A stretch of 64,000 bases of DNA from Planctopirus ephydatiae (GTDB lineage: Bacteria; Planctomycetota; Planctomycetia; Planctomycetales; Planctomycetaceae), in the NCBI RefSeq assembly GCF_007752345.1, contig NZ_CP036299.1:1999001-2063000 (forward strand), given 5' to 3'. The notes beneath the pieces are model-generated. The model saw only the letters and a list, made by a program, of their open reading frames with translations, was not told the origin of the DNA and searched no databases. Shown here piece after piece: positions 8,214 through 17,779 of the stretch. Numbering within the stretch: position 1 is the first letter of the stretch; each line of letters starts with the position of its first letter. The position numbers were made by a program, and so were the translations under genes.

Positions 8214-8897
8214 ATGGGGTTCCTGAAGAAATTTTTTAAGAATACTTACCGCGACGGTGGGGTGCGTCACGGAAAGAGCAGCTTCGATCATCTCGATGAC
8301 GAACAGCTCGAAGCCCATTTGAACATTGCCAAGTATGGGTCATTCATGCTGACAGATGCTGTCCGTCCTTCGTATGACCTGCAGGTGGTTCCCAGAGCTG
8401 GTTACCGCCACGACGCCTATCACGACAAAGATACCGGCATCAAGATTCCCGTCATCATGGCGTCGGTCTCGAAAGAACATCTGCTCGATGTTTTCATCGA
8501 TCTGATGGCCCCACTGGGTGATGAAGTTGATGTCGTCCTTGAAACCAGTCACGAACGACGTGGCGGGCATCAGGATCTTTACCGCGAAAGTATCGATGTC
8601 CCCATTCTGAAGAGCACGCTTTACGACTTTGAAGATCTATTGCTCAACGATGGCTGCACCGGGTTTGCCGTCCTGAATCCGAATATCCCACTCGAAATCC
8701 AACTCGACGAACACAAGCTGATCATCATTTACGGCAACGAACTCGTCGATTTCAAAGACATCCTCGACGACTACAACATCGATTGTAATGAAGACCTCAA
8801 ATTCATCACTGAAGCCGAACATGTCCATTCATCATCAGAAGACTTTTCGCGGCAGTTCCGCCAGTTGCAATACCGCCTCGGTATCGATGACGAATGA
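8214..8897 (+). CDS. acidic conserved hypothetical protein
   Basis: A 227-residue soluble protein beginning MGFLKKFFKNTYRDGG. I recognise no characterised family. It is strongly acidic in the second half (runs such as DFEDLLLNDGC, DFKDILDDYNIDCNEDL) and has an alternating strand/helix pattern (IKIPVIMASVSKEHLLDVFIDLMAPLGDEVDVVLET) suggesting a compact alpha/beta fold. No signal peptide or membrane segment. A GAAAG lies about ten bases before the ATG. It is monocistronic, with a terminator downstream. It resembles the kind of gene conserved only among planctomycetes, but that is inference. Confidence 0.8.
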   Translation: MGFLKKFFKNTYRDGGVRHGKSSFDHLDDEQLEAHLNIAKYGSFMLTDAVRPSYDLQVVPRAGYRHDAYHDKDTGIKIPVIMASVSKEHLLDVFIDLMAPLGDEVDVVLETSHERRGGHQDLYRESIDVPILKSTLYDFEDLLLNDGCTGFAVLNPNIPLEIQLDEHKLIIIYGNELVDFKDILDDYNIDCNEDLKFITEAEHVHSSSEDFSRQFRQLQYRLGIDDE

Positions 8898-8978
8898 TCT
8901 TTAGCACCGAGGCGACATCAGATTTTCATAGATTTCTGGCCCTTGAGTGACCTTTGAATTTGTGTTGACAGTCTTTTC

Positions 8979-9016
8979 CGCCACTGGCTCTACCTGTCGA
9001 GCCAGTGGCGATTTTT
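8979..9016 (+). terminator. rho-independent terminator
   Basis: CGCCACTGGCTC (8979-8990) pairs perfectly with GAGCCAGTGGCG (8999-9010) around TACCTGTC, followed by ATTTTT. It ends the acidic-protein gene. Confidence 0.92.
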
Positions 9017-9104
9017 GAGATCTGGTTACTCATGCTGCGAGTGAGAACCCAAAGCAAACGAGTGACGACTCAACTTCATCCCCGAGGTTGAATGAAGTTC
9101 TTCG

Positions 9105-10646
9105 ATGGAGGGAGCCTTGAAAGTCTTACCTATGTTGTCATTTGTCACAGCCGCCGGTCTGGGTGTCATGTGGTGGGCCTCCGAGAATGACATTCGTCTT
9201 CCCGATGGGATTTCCACACCACTTCTTGTCTCACAGTCCAGCATCCCCGAAGATCCTCCGGGGACTCCACCTGCTCGTCTGACGTTGGCAGATGCACGCC
9301 CTCTGGCTTCAACAAGTTCTTCATCAACTGCTGCTCCCAAGGCAACGAAATCGTCGTCGGCCATGGAGATGGAACTGTCGACCGATTCTCCCTCGGTCAG
9401 TCTGGGTGAATCCGAACCCATTCTGATGGCGCTGTCCAAGCCATTACCCGCGGAATCGGAACTGCACTCTGTCTTTTCAGATCCTGCAGCGGCTCCTTAT
9501 TCTCCAAATTCGAAACCATCGACGCGTCCTAAGACAAAGTCGGCACCTCGTCGTTTCTCCAGTCAGCCGGCTGATTCGACAGCCGATGAAGCGGCTTCCC
9601 ATTCACCCGCAACCTTCGGCGATTCGATTGAAGCCACTGAGCAGATAACTGAGCAGACAATCGAGGCTGAAAAGCCGGTCGTCACTCAGAAGCAGACTAC
9701 GCCAGCGCCGAGAGAATCAGAAACGGTGACCAGACCTGTTTCGGAAGAAGAGAAGCTTCTGGGCCGTTGGGAGATTGCCTACCAGTCGACTGATGGTTTG
9801 CCCATTTACGTTCGTACGATGGGCCGGGGGAAGTTTTCGACATTGGTGGTCGCCGGCCTGGAAGGGACAGATCGTGTCTCTGTGCGCTGGGCCGATAAGC
9901 TGGTGACTTCTATTTCCAAGAATCCCAATATCCTCAATTCTTCGACAATCACGATTGTTCGTGCTGCGAACCCGGATGGTTTGCAGGCTAACCGGAGGAC
10001 CAACTCACGAGATGTTGATCTCAATCGAAATTTCCCGACAGCGAACTTCTCGCGCGGCCAGACCAAGCGCAGTGGCGAAGCGCCAGCCAGTGAAATCGAA
10101 ACTCGGGCGATTCTTCAGACGATTGCCACACATCAGCCTAATCGAGTGGTGATTCTGCGATCGACGCCGACACGCAACGGAGAAGTCATTCATTCGATGA
10201 ATGCCAAGAACATTGCCAATCAGTTAATGACGACGTCTCGCTGGACACCTCAATTGCTGCTTGCTCCCGATTGGCCGGGTTCATTGGAAGTGCTGGCCGA
10301 TGAAACAGTCGCTGCTCAGGTGCTCTCACTCAGTCTGCCCTATGGGCAAGATCCGATGGTGGAGTTTGATCGGCATGTCAGCGGGCTGATGATTGCCATT
10401 TCGGATCAGGCCGGAGAGAGCCTATCCCCCATGGCACGTAAACAGAATTATCAGCAGCTTGAAAATCTGATGGCTCAAAGTGCCAAATCCCGCGTGGCAC
10501 CTGCAGATCCTATCGAAGCACCGAACCTGGATAAATACAAACTCAAACAGGGCGGGATTCCGACATCCAGTCCACAAGGACCGGCTCCCGTGGGTAAGCC
10601 GCGAGGCTATCAGGAACTTCCACCGCCACCACCGTCGAAAACCTGA
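9105..10646 (+). CDS. membrane-anchored M14 carboxypeptidase-like protein lacking zinc ligands
   Basis: A 513-residue protein with an N-terminal hydrophobic anchor (about 5-24), a Ser/Thr/Pro-rich linker (45-210), a carboxypeptidase-like domain (216-430) and a Pro-rich tail. The domain carries the M14 signature NPDGLQANRR...DVDLNRNFP (289-311) and an EIETRAI stretch. However, where M14 enzymes have the first zinc pair H-x-x-E, this protein reads VVAGLEGTD (248-256), and the expected His after the core strand reads VVILRST (348-354). It may therefore bind peptides or cell-wall material without cleaving. The start is uncertain: ATG at 9105, or TTG 9117 / ATG 9132 downstream of GGAGGGA. Confidence 0.72.
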   Translation: MEGALKVLPMLSFVTAAGLGVMWWASENDIRLPDGISTPLLVSQSSIPEDPPGTPPARLTLADARPLASTSSSSTAAPKATKSSSAMEMELSTDSPSVSLGESEPILMALSKPLPAESELHSVFSDPAAAPYSPNSKPSTRPKTKSAPRRFSSQPADSTADEAASHSPATFGDSIEATEQITEQTIEAEKPVVTQKQTTPAPRESETVTRPVSEEEKLLGRWEIAYQSTDGLPIYVRTMGRGKFSTLVVAGLEGTDRVSVRWADKLVTSISKNPNILNSSTITIVRAANPDGLQANRRTNSRDVDLNRNFPTANFSRGQTKRSGEAPASEIETRAILQTIATHQPNRVVILRSTPTRNGEVIHSMNAKNIANQLMTTSRWTPQLLLAPDWPGSLEVLADETVAAQVLSLSLPYGQDPMVEFDRHVSGLMIAISDQAGESLSPMARKQNYQQLENLMAQSAKSRVAPADPIEAPNLDKYKLKQGGIPTSSPQGPAPVGKPRGYQELPPPPPSKT

Positions 10647-10671
10647 TGCCTGTCCAACTTCGATCTGCTTC

Positions 10672-10711
10672 AAAAGGGATTGGTCTCGTCTGATCGAGAT
10701 CAATCCCTTTT
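10672..10711. terminator. bidirectional terminator between convergent genes
   Basis: AAAAGGGATTGGTCTCG pairs with CGAGATCAATCCCTTTT with one mismatch. A-rich and T-rich flanks allow it to end both the M14-like gene (plus) and the GlmL-like gene (minus). Confidence 0.9.
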
Positions 10712-10716
10712 GTTAT

Positions 10717-12558
10717 TTAGTGGTTATGACCGGGGTAGACACCCAGTGCCTGATTCCAGGTTTTGAGGAGTGCACGTCGATCGTCTGTGTTTGATGGAAG
10801 TGCCAGAGGCCGACCACGTCCATCGAAGACGACGCCTACTGTGCCGCCACGTATCTCGCGCTCGAGTGGCTTTCCGGGGCCGGCACCCACATCGTAGCCG
10901 GCAGCGGGCACGAGTTTCAGCCTCGCCACTTCATCAGGCCCCAGATCAAAGCGCTGCATCTCGTGGCCGTGGAGTTCTCCTTCTTCCATCCTGCTGCCCA
11001 CTTCGAGTGAATACTTCAACAGCAGTTTGCCGGGAGCTGGCGGCCCCTTGGGGGCAATACACGTCGCCAGCATGATCAGGCAATCCCGTTCGAAGACATC
11101 CATGGCGGCCTGGGGATGAATCTCGGCCAGTACGCCCAGATGGGGCATCATGAAAATGCTGTCTTTGGCGAGGACCGTAATCCCCTCCGGCTCGAAGGCA
11201 TCGATCATCATCATGGTCGTCTGCTCCATACGCGGAGCATGTGACAGCACGCCACCTGAACCCACAATCAAGTCGAGTGTGAGGTTATTCACGATCGTCT
11301 GCTGCCCGCCAGACTGGGCAAAAGCATCGCCAATCGTACGCTGCTGCTGCACACCGGCCAGAGTCGTGGCGAATTGTTTGTGCTGCACATACGCCAGCCG
11401 CAAAGCTTCCCGCGCGACAGCCTGCTCAAAGATCAGCGCTTCCATGGTTTGAGGAATTGTTGTCGGGCGGATCATTTTGTTCTTCACCCGGTTGCGCAGC
11501 TCTTTTTCACTCTCGGGATAAGGCACCCAGCGGAGGATGGCATCAAAGCCAGCTTCGGCACAAACGTTGGAAATGGAGTAACTCATCCCCAGATTTGCAC
11601 TGACCGTGCGGTTGAATGTCCCGCTGAAAACGCTGAAGACATCTGTCGTGGCGCCACCGATATCGACACCCAGAGCATTCAGGCCGCGGGTGCGGGCAAT
11701 TGTCTGCAGGATGTTTCCCACAGCACCGGGAGTGGGCATGATGGCGGTATCAGCCCATTCAATCAGCTTGTCATAGCCTGGTGCATGTGCCATGACGTGC
11801 TCGAGGAACAGATCGTGAATGGCATCCCGCGCACCGGCCAAAGCTTCACGCTCCAGGACTGGTCTGACATTCTCGACGAATGACAACTCCGCCACGTTCC
11901 CCAGCACATCGCGAACAACAGGAATGGCCGCCTGGTTCCCGGCATAGATCACGGGCATTTTATACTGACCACCAAACCTCGGCTGTGGTTTGGCAGGTGC
12001 AATCAACTCGGCCATGGCAGCGACATGGCGAACAGTGCCACCATCAGTCCCGCCAGCGAGCAGAATCATATCCGGGCGAAGATCCCGAATTCGCTGAATG
12101 CGATCATGTGGTTTACGACGATCGTTTGATGTCATGGTTTCGAGAACAATGGCGCCGGCTCCTAAAGCGGCTCTCGTCGCGCTGGCAGCGGACATCGTGG
12201 GGACAACGCCGCACACCAGCATCTGCAAGCCACCCCCTGCGCTGGAAGTGGAAATGTAGGCATCACAACCGACATTTCCATGAGCCGGGCGGATCAGCAG
12301 GCCATTTTCATCGACCAGTTGGCGCCCAGCGAGTTCGCCCACTTCAGTCGCTGCGTTCACAACACCGATCGTGACATCGGCAGTTGGTTCCTCGACAGTT
12401 GTCGGAGCTTCGCCACGATAGGTTTGGCGGTAAACTCCGTCAATTTTTTCAATCAACAGAGCTTTGGTCGTAGTGCTTCCGCAATCGGTCGCGAGGATGA
12501 CTTCCAACTCATCGGGATTTTCAGGAAGCCGCCTGGGGCCAGTTGTCGCCTGCGTCAT
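10717..12558 (-). CDS. glmL: GlmL/MutL-type ASKHA ATPase (B12-mutase accessory protein)
   Basis: A 613-residue protein of the MutL family (PF13941), the ASKHA-fold ATPases encoded beside glutamate mutase and ornithine aminomutase and thought to assist or reactivate adenosylcobalamin mutases. The phosphate-1 motif is ATDCGSTTTKALLIEK (about 23-38), and a phosphate-2-like motif is LGVDIGGATTDVFSVF. Other family stretches are MILLAGGTDGGT and GSGGVLSHAP. The start codon has GAAGGA upstream. No glmE or glmS mutase subunit is adjacent; the neighbours are an ABC permease and an M14-like protein, so its partner must lie elsewhere or differ. Identification is firm at family level; the mutase served is unknown. 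Confidence 0.87.
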   Translation of the reverse strand: MTQATTGPRRLPENPDELEVILATDCGSTTTKALLIEKIDGVYRQTYRGEAPTTVEEPTADVTIGVVNAATEVGELAGRQLVDENGLLIRPAHGNVGCDAYISTSSAGGGLQMLVCGVVPTMSAASATRAALGAGAIVLETMTSNDRRKPHDRIQRIRDLRPDMILLAGGTDGGTVRHVAAMAELIAPAKPQPRFGGQYKMPVIYAGNQAAIPVVRDVLGNVAELSFVENVRPVLEREALAGARDAIHDLFLEHVMAHAPGYDKLIEWADTAIMPTPGAVGNILQTIARTRGLNALGVDIGGATTDVFSVFSGTFNRTVSANLGMSYSISNVCAEAGFDAILRWVPYPESEKELRNRVKNKMIRPTTIPQTMEALIFEQAVAREALRLAYVQHKQFATTLAGVQQQRTIGDAFAQSGGQQTIVNNLTLDLIVGSGGVLSHAPRMEQTTMMMIDAFEPEGITVLAKDSIFMMPHLGVLAEIHPQAAMDVFERDCLIMLATCIAPKGPPAPGKLLLKYSLEVGSRMEEGELHGHEMQRFDLGPDEVARLKLVPAAGYDVGAGPGKPLEREIRGGTVGVVFDGRGRPLALPSNTDDRRALLKTWNQALGVYPGHNH

Positions 12559-12757
12559 GCAGTTCCTTCGGACGATGCAACACGCAGGTCATCTCGATGA
12601 ATAACCTCCGTCGTCACAAGTTGTTCTCAAAAGTCAGAGCTTCTGTCTATCGGCGAGCGGCATAAGTCTATCCCGCCAGTGAGAGAACTGCGACTAAAAA
12701 CCTTCTCTCAGTTTTTTGCCGAAATCAAGCTTCCAACTCGAGGGCGACTTCTCAAAC

Positions 12758-13744
12758 TCAAGCGGCGACTTTCCTGGCGGATTGAATCCGATTTCTCCGC
12801 TGCGAGTACCACTTCACACCTTCATCGGCCAGCACACCCGCCAGAAGCACCGTGCCGATCGTTACATATTCCAGCGTGCTGGGAATCCCGAGCATATTGT
12901 TAGCACTGTAGAGCACTCTCAAGAGGACAGCGCCAATCACCACACCCGCCACTGATCCTTCACCGCCGCGAAGACTGCAACCACCCAGAACAGCGGCCGC
13001 AATCGCGTACAATTCATAAGTGTTTCCATGCGAACTGGGTTGCATCGAATTGAGGTCAAAAGCGAGCAGCACTCCACCAAACCCGGCGATTGTCGAACAC
13101 AGCACATAGGCCATCAACTTGATTCGATCGGTGTTGATCCCGCTGAAATGTGCCGCCTGTTCATTGCGACCAATCGCATACAGGTAGCGACCCCAAACCG
13201 TCTTGTTCAAAAAAATGGCAGCCAGCAATGCGATAATCAGCATGTAAACCACCGGGATCGGCACTTGATAATCCCCGGGCAAAGGGATCTTTTTGCGAGA
13301 GATTTCCAGCAGGCCGTTAAAGCTATTCCCAAACCCCTGGTTGGCATCTCCTGTGATCCAGCGGGCCAGACCACGATAAATCAGCCAGCCGCAAAGTGTC
13401 ACCACAAACGGCTGAAGCTTCGCCTTGGTAATCAACAGACCATGCGTCGTCCCGATGAGTGCGGCTACTCCCATGACAAAAGCAATGGCCAAGGCCGGAT
13501 GAAAACCATATTTCACAATGAGCAGCGGGAGCAGGCAGCCCACCAACCCCACAACAGGGCCAATCGAAAGATCGATTCCGCCGGTGATGATCACGAACAT
13601 CACGCCTATGCTCAGGATGGCAAAGTAGGCCGAAAGCTGAGTGACGTTTGAAAGGTTATATCCACTCAGGAAGGCTGGTTGAAGAATGCCAGTCACAACC
13701 ATCACGGCGATCAGAATGCCAAGAATTCCGAGTATTCTCTTCAT
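12758..13744 (-). CDS. rbsC: ribose-type sugar ABC transporter permease
   Basis: A 328-residue integral membrane protein of the RbsC/XylH/AraH family that forms the channel of sugar ABC importers. The sequence is hydrophobic throughout, with about eight to ten segments and the family loop IITGGIDLSIGPVVGL, plus AVLGGCSLRGGEGSVAG which contacts the ATPase. It is the last gene of the importer operon and its ATG overlaps the stop of the ATPase gene by four bases (ATGA), a sign of translational coupling. The specific sugar cannot be told from sequence; the linked XylR-type regulator suggests a pentose or related sugar. Confidence 0.92.
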   Translation of the reverse strand: MKRILGILGILIAVMVVTGILQPAFLSGYNLSNVTQLSAYFAILSIGVMFVIITGGIDLSIGPVVGLVGCLLPLLIVKYGFHPALAIAFVMGVAALIGTTHGLLITKAKLQPFVVTLCGWLIYRGLARWITGDANQGFGNSFNGLLEISRKKIPLPGDYQVPIPVVYMLIIALLAAIFLNKTVWGRYLYAIGRNEQAAHFSGINTDRIKLMAYVLCSTIAGFGGVLLAFDLNSMQPSSHGNTYELYAIAAAVLGGCSLRGGEGSVAGVVIGAVLLRVLYSANNMLGIPSTLEYVTIGTVLLAGVLADEGVKWYSQRRNRIQSARKVAA

Positions 13745-15327
13745 GAGAGCGCTCCTCCGGTCGCCAGGGCCATAATGGCTGTTTCACTCAGTTGCTGGCG
13801 ACTCAATTCGCCTGTGATCTTTCCTTCGTGCATCACCAGCACGCGATCCGACATGCGAATCACTTCTTCCAGATCACTCGAAACAAACAGCAGCGACAGA
13901 CCTTGCCCCGCCAGTTCCTCCATAATCCGATAGATCTCCTGTTTGGCACCCACATCGACACCACGCGTCGGTTCATCAAGGAGCAGGATTTTGGGATTTG
14001 AAAGCAGCCATTTGCCAATCACAACCTTTTGCTGGTTTCCCCCAGATAGGAACTGAACTGCCAATTGGTCACTGGCGGTCTTGGTACGCAGGGCAGCGAT
14101 CATCCTCTGGCTGTCTGTGATTTCCTGAGCAGTATTGATGAAAACACCCAGAGAGGCCTGGCGGGCCAGAGTCGCCAGCGTGTGGTTGTGCCGGACAGAC
14201 ATTTCCAGCACGAGCCCTTCGCCTTTGCGATCTTCAGGAACCAGCGCCATCCCCAGATTCATCGCGGCTCGTGGTGAAGAGATTCTCACCAGCTTTGAGT
14301 CGCAAAAGATCTCGCCCGCGAGCGGTCGATCAATGCCGAAAACTGCCCGTAGCAGTTCTGTCCGCCCTGCTCCCACTAAACCCGCCATACCGACAATCTC
14401 GCCTGCCTTGAGGGAGAAAGAATTTCGAGCTTCCGGGAAGGCCGCGGTGACCAGATCTTTGATGCGGAATACTTCTGGACCGGGAGTGTGTGAATGCCGC
14501 TCGATACCACTCGTCAAACTTCGGCCAATCATCATCGAGACCATTTTTTCGCGAGTCATTTCCGCCCGCGAAATTTCTCCCACATACTGCCCATCGCGCA
14601 GCACCACCACTCGATCGGCCAGTTCCTGAATTTCACTGAGTCTGTGCGAAATGTAGATGACACAAACCCCGTCCGCCTTCAGTTTCCGTACGACTCCGTA
14701 AAGCAGTTCCGTTTCATACTGAGAAAGACTGGCGGTGGGTTCGTCCATAATCAGCACCCGTGCCTGAATGGAAAGTGCTTTGGCAATTTCCACCAGTTGC
14801 TGCTGCCCGGTTGATAACTCTCCGACGATTGTTTCCGGGGTGTAGTTGAGGCCCACTCTCTCGAGCAGTTCCCGGGACAATCGGCGAATCGTTTTCTGAT
14901 CAATGAATCCCCAGCGTGTCGGCTCACGTCCCAGGAACAGATTGGCTCCAATACTGAGATTTTCCGCGAGGTTGAGTTCCTGATGGATGAGGACAATCCC
15001 GTGCTCAATCGCGTCGCGAACATCTCGAAAAACGACAGGCTGGCCGTCAACCAGCAACTCACCACCATCTGGTGGCTGTACGCCAGCGAGGATCTTCATC
15101 AGCGTGCTTTTGCCAGCACCATTTTCACCAAGAATCGCGACGATCTCGCCGGGTGAGAAAGAAACACTGACTCGATCGAGCGCCTTACAACCGGGAAATT
15201 CTTTCGTGATTTGACTGGCTGCCAGCAATAACGGACTGTCATTTGTTCGATCAGGGAGCCGGCCTGTCGTCACATCTGTCGTTGTCTTTGATGTTGCAGA
15301 GACCATGTTCTCGCGACGATCTCCCAT
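13741..15327 (-). CDS. rbsA: ribose-type sugar ABC transporter ATP-binding protein (two NBDs)
   Basis: A 528-residue duplicated ATPase of the RbsA/XylG/MglA family. The first domain has GENGAGKSTLMKIL, STGQQQLVEIAKAL and VLIMDEPTASL; the second has the usual degenerate P-loop GLVGAGRTELL, then LSGGNQQKVVIGKWL and ILLLDEPTRGVD. Length fits the family. It lies between the substrate-binding lipoprotein (55-bp gap) and the permease (overlap of four bases). The ATG at 15327 is assigned; a second ATG at 15306, seven codons in, is an equally good start. Confidence 0.93.
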   Translation of the reverse strand: MGDRRENMVSATSKTTTDVTTGRLPDRTNDSPLLLAASQITKEFPGCKALDRVSVSFSPGEIVAILGENGAGKSTLMKILAGVQPPDGGELLVDGQPVVFRDVRDAIEHGIVLIHQELNLAENLSIGANLFLGREPTRWGFIDQKTIRRLSRELLERVGLNYTPETIVGELSTGQQQLVEIAKALSIQARVLIMDEPTASLSQYETELLYGVVRKLKADGVCVIYISHRLSEIQELADRVVVLRDGQYVGEISRAEMTREKMVSMMIGRSLTSGIERHSHTPGPEVFRIKDLVTAAFPEARNSFSLKAGEIVGMAGLVGAGRTELLRAVFGIDRPLAGEIFCDSKLVRISSPRAAMNLGMALVPEDRKGEGLVLEMSVRHNHTLATLARQASLGVFINTAQEITDSQRMIAALRTKTASDQLAVQFLSGGNQQKVVIGKWLLSNPKILLLDEPTRGVDVGAKQEIYRIMEELAGQGLSLLFVSSDLEEVIRMSDRVLVMHEGKITGELSRQQLSETAIMALATGGALS

Positions 15328-15382
15328 CCGCTAAAATGCACATGCCGGGCACAACGTTTTCACGACACCAATGCCCTCTCAA

Positions 15383-16483
15383 TCACTTGGTCTCTGGAGC
15401 TGGTTTTCCCAGCAACTGGTTCAGTTCTTTCCAGAACTCGTTCACATTGGCTTTGGTAATCTTGCGGACGGGAATCTCGATAAACTTGTCTTCGGGAATG
15501 CCGGATTTATCTCCCGATTTGATTTTGTCGAGCATCATGATCGACTGATAGCCGTACTGATAGGGGTTCTGCACGCAACTTCCATACATGACACCGTCCT
15601 GGATGCCTTGCAGAGTCCCCTCGTCTTCATCGAAACCCAGAATCTGAATTTTGCCAACTTTGCCGGCATCCTTAACAGCATCAATTATCTTGGGGGGATT
15701 GTAGGCGAACAAACCCACCATACAGTTGAGATCCTGATGCCGGGTAATCGCATCCTGGGCGAGAGATTTCGCTTTCACGAGATCAAAGTCGTCGGTTCGG
15801 GTATCGAGAATGGTGTACTTGTCACCGACCAATTCCTTTCCGGGCTCATCATATCGCTCAGGATCCACACTGCGTCCCAACAGTTCATCAATGATTCCCT
15901 GACGACGTTGTTTGGCATTAAGCTGTCCCAGTCTGCCGACGAAGATCATGACCTTTCCACCGTCAGGCAAGGCTTCTTTGATCATCTCACCACACTGGCG
16001 GCCAGCGGTGTAGTTATCCATGCCAATATAAACCAGCCGCTCACTTTTGGGAGCATCTGAATCATTCGTAATGAAGATCGTCTGCTTCGCAATTTCCGCG
16101 AGCAGATCGCTTTGATTCTCAGGATCAATCGGCGAGATCGAGATGCCATCCACCCCGAGTGTTAAGAGTTCCTGCACCATCCGCTTTTGATCGACCACAC
16201 CATCCGGTGGGTGACGAACTTCAACTTTCGTGCTTTTCCCGGCCGCATTCAGATCCTTTTCGGCCTGACGGACACCCGCCTCAGCCACATTCCAGAAGTC
16301 GGCCACGCCATTCGTGACATAAGCGTATTTCAGTGGTTTGGATGAACCACCGGGCCCGTTACTAGTCATTCCTCCTGGTTTGGTTTCACAGCCGCTTGAT
16401 ATCAGCAGAGCACTGGCGGCCAGCCAGCCCCATAAGGTGCCCATCACGAAACGTGGCTGCCAGCAAAACCCGATGTGCGACAT
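15383..16483 (-). CDS. rbsB: sugar-binding lipoprotein of ABC importer
   Basis: A 366-residue periplasmic-binding protein of the RbsB/type I class. It starts MSHIGFCWQPRFVMG and has a lipoprotein signal with lipobox LISSGC, so it is membrane-tethered. Two alpha/beta lobes follow, with YAYVTNGVADFWNVAEAGV at the first strand, ELLTLGVDGISISPIDP in the first lobe, and ILGFDEDEGTLQGIQDG and VQNPYQYGYQSIMML near the C-terminus, all typical of sugar-binding proteins. It is the first gene of the importer operon. The open frame extends to a TTG at 16492; ATG at 16483 is preferred. Ligand unknown. Confidence 0.92.
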   Translation of the reverse strand: MSHIGFCWQPRFVMGTLWGWLAASALLISSGCETKPGGMTSNGPGGSSKPLKYAYVTNGVADFWNVAEAGVRQAEKDLNAAGKSTKVEVRHPPDGVVDQKRMVQELLTLGVDGISISPIDPENQSDLLAEIAKQTIFITNDSDAPKSERLVYIGMDNYTAGRQCGEMIKEALPDGGKVMIFVGRLGQLNAKQRRQGIIDELLGRSVDPERYDEPGKELVGDKYTILDTRTDDFDLVKAKSLAQDAITRHQDLNCMVGLFAYNPPKIIDAVKDAGKVGKIQILGFDEDEGTLQGIQDGVMYGSCVQNPYQYGYQSIMMLDKIKSGDKSGIPEDKFIEIPVRKITKANVNEFWKELNQLLGKPAPETK

Positions 16484-16611
16484 GGTATGCAACTTTGATA
16501 GATGAAGACAGAAAGGGAGTACGTCACCAGTTGAATGAACTGACAGAAGATTCAGTTCGACTCGTATCTGACCGTCTCAGGCGACAGATTGCAACAAAAC
16601 ATTGACACTCT

Positions 16612-17544
16612 TTAACGCGTTGTGCCCGATCCCTGGGCCACGAGTTTCAAAACCGGCAGATTATTTCCAAAGCGGACATGGTCCTTCAGTGTCCAGACAA
16701 CCTGCTTCTGAGGTGTCACAATCAATGCATGGGGCTGATTGTCTCCACCATGACAATTGACAATCAGGGTGTTGCCATCGGGTAATCGTTCCACCATGGT
16801 GATCCAGCCGAGCTTGATTCCCGGAAGCTCGTTCTCAGTGACTGACCAGACCACCTCTTTCTGGGGAGTGACTTCGATCACGCTGTGACCATTCCCTGTC
16901 CCAATCAGCGTATTTCCATTGGGTAATCGTTCGGCAGCATAGAGGGCTGTCCCCGTTACATAATCCCAGACTACCTGCCCCTTCTCGTCGTATTCCCGCA
17001 CCGTCTGGTCTTTTTCGTGACACACCAGGTAATGGCCATTTTCCAGCTTGCGAGCCAGTCGGCTGTCACGATGCGGATCCCGATTCTTCACCACCAGCGG
17101 AATTTCCCTGAGAACTTTTCCTTCGGCGTTTACCTCGAGAATCCGGGCGGGCCCACTTTCGACTATCATCGTCGAGCCATCAGCCAGTCTTTGAAACGCA
17201 TGGATTTCCACTTTGCGATCAGCATTTCCGGGTGACGATTTGGCATCGTAACTCCAGACGATCTCGCCTTTGTCATTCAACTCAACGATCGTTTGGAAGT
17301 TCGTCTGTGTGAGGAGATGGCCATGGGGCAGAATCTGGAGATCATGCACATCGCGAATTGTCTGCTTCCAGACATCTGAGTTATCTGCCCCCACGTGGAC
17401 GAGAATCTTTTTGGAATAATCAGCCGCGATGTAACTGCGTGGCGTCCCCGTCTGCGTCGGATGCTCAGCAGCCAAGATGTTCTGTGTCGACAAACAGACG
17501 ATCGCCAACAGGGCGATCCAGCGATGCAACGAGAGACGAAACAT
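16612..17544 (-). CDS. exported beta-propeller protein
   Basis: A 310-residue secreted protein with a signal peptide (MFRLSLHRWIALLAIVCLSTQNILAAEH) followed by about six blade-like repeats containing motifs such as LPHGHLLTQT, LADGSTMIVES, LENGHYLVCHE, LPNGNTLIGTG and LPDGNTLIVNC, each followed by V-W-x-Y/V/L tryptophan strands. These are NHL/PQQ-like propeller repeats often annotated as arylsulfotransferase-like or WD40-like in planctomycetes. The catalytic residues of arylsulfotransferase are not evident to me. It lies upstream of the sugar importer (129-bp gap) and downstream of the DUF1501 gene (235-bp gap). The start at 17544 is favoured by signal-peptide shape; ATG 17568 is possible. 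Confidence 0.82.
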   Translation of the reverse strand: MFRLSLHRWIALLAIVCLSTQNILAAEHPTQTGTPRSYIAADYSKKILVHVGADNSDVWKQTIRDVHDLQILPHGHLLTQTNFQTIVELNDKGEIVWSYDAKSSPGNADRKVEIHAFQRLADGSTMIVESGPARILEVNAEGKVLREIPLVVKNRDPHRDSRLARKLENGHYLVCHEKDQTVREYDEKGQVVWDYVTGTALYAAERLPNGNTLIGTGNGHSVIEVTPQKEVVWSVTENELPGIKLGWITMVERLPDGNTLIVNCHGGDNQPHALIVTPQKQVVWTLKDHVRFGNNLPVLKLVAQGSGTTR

Positions 17545-17779
17545 GGAGCATGCCTTGCTGAAAATCATGGTGAGAAGTGAGATCCGATTGCAGGTCCGCT
17601 GGAGATGTTTGAGAAGGGGAAATGGATATCACCGACTTTTCACAAGGCTTTTTGGGAACCGCTGGAGCCAGTGAGACGGAAGACGTCTGCACGTTCAAAT
17701 ATGACAATCAAGTGAGCCATTTTGAGATGCAAACGCTCCATTATCGGGTCGGGCGCCACCTTCTTTGAGTGACGTCTGA

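Noticed and set aside
13028-13651. 207-codon plus-strand frame opposite the permease gene
   Set aside because: Shadow of the RbsC-like permease; rich in His, Gln and Arg with no recognisable domain.
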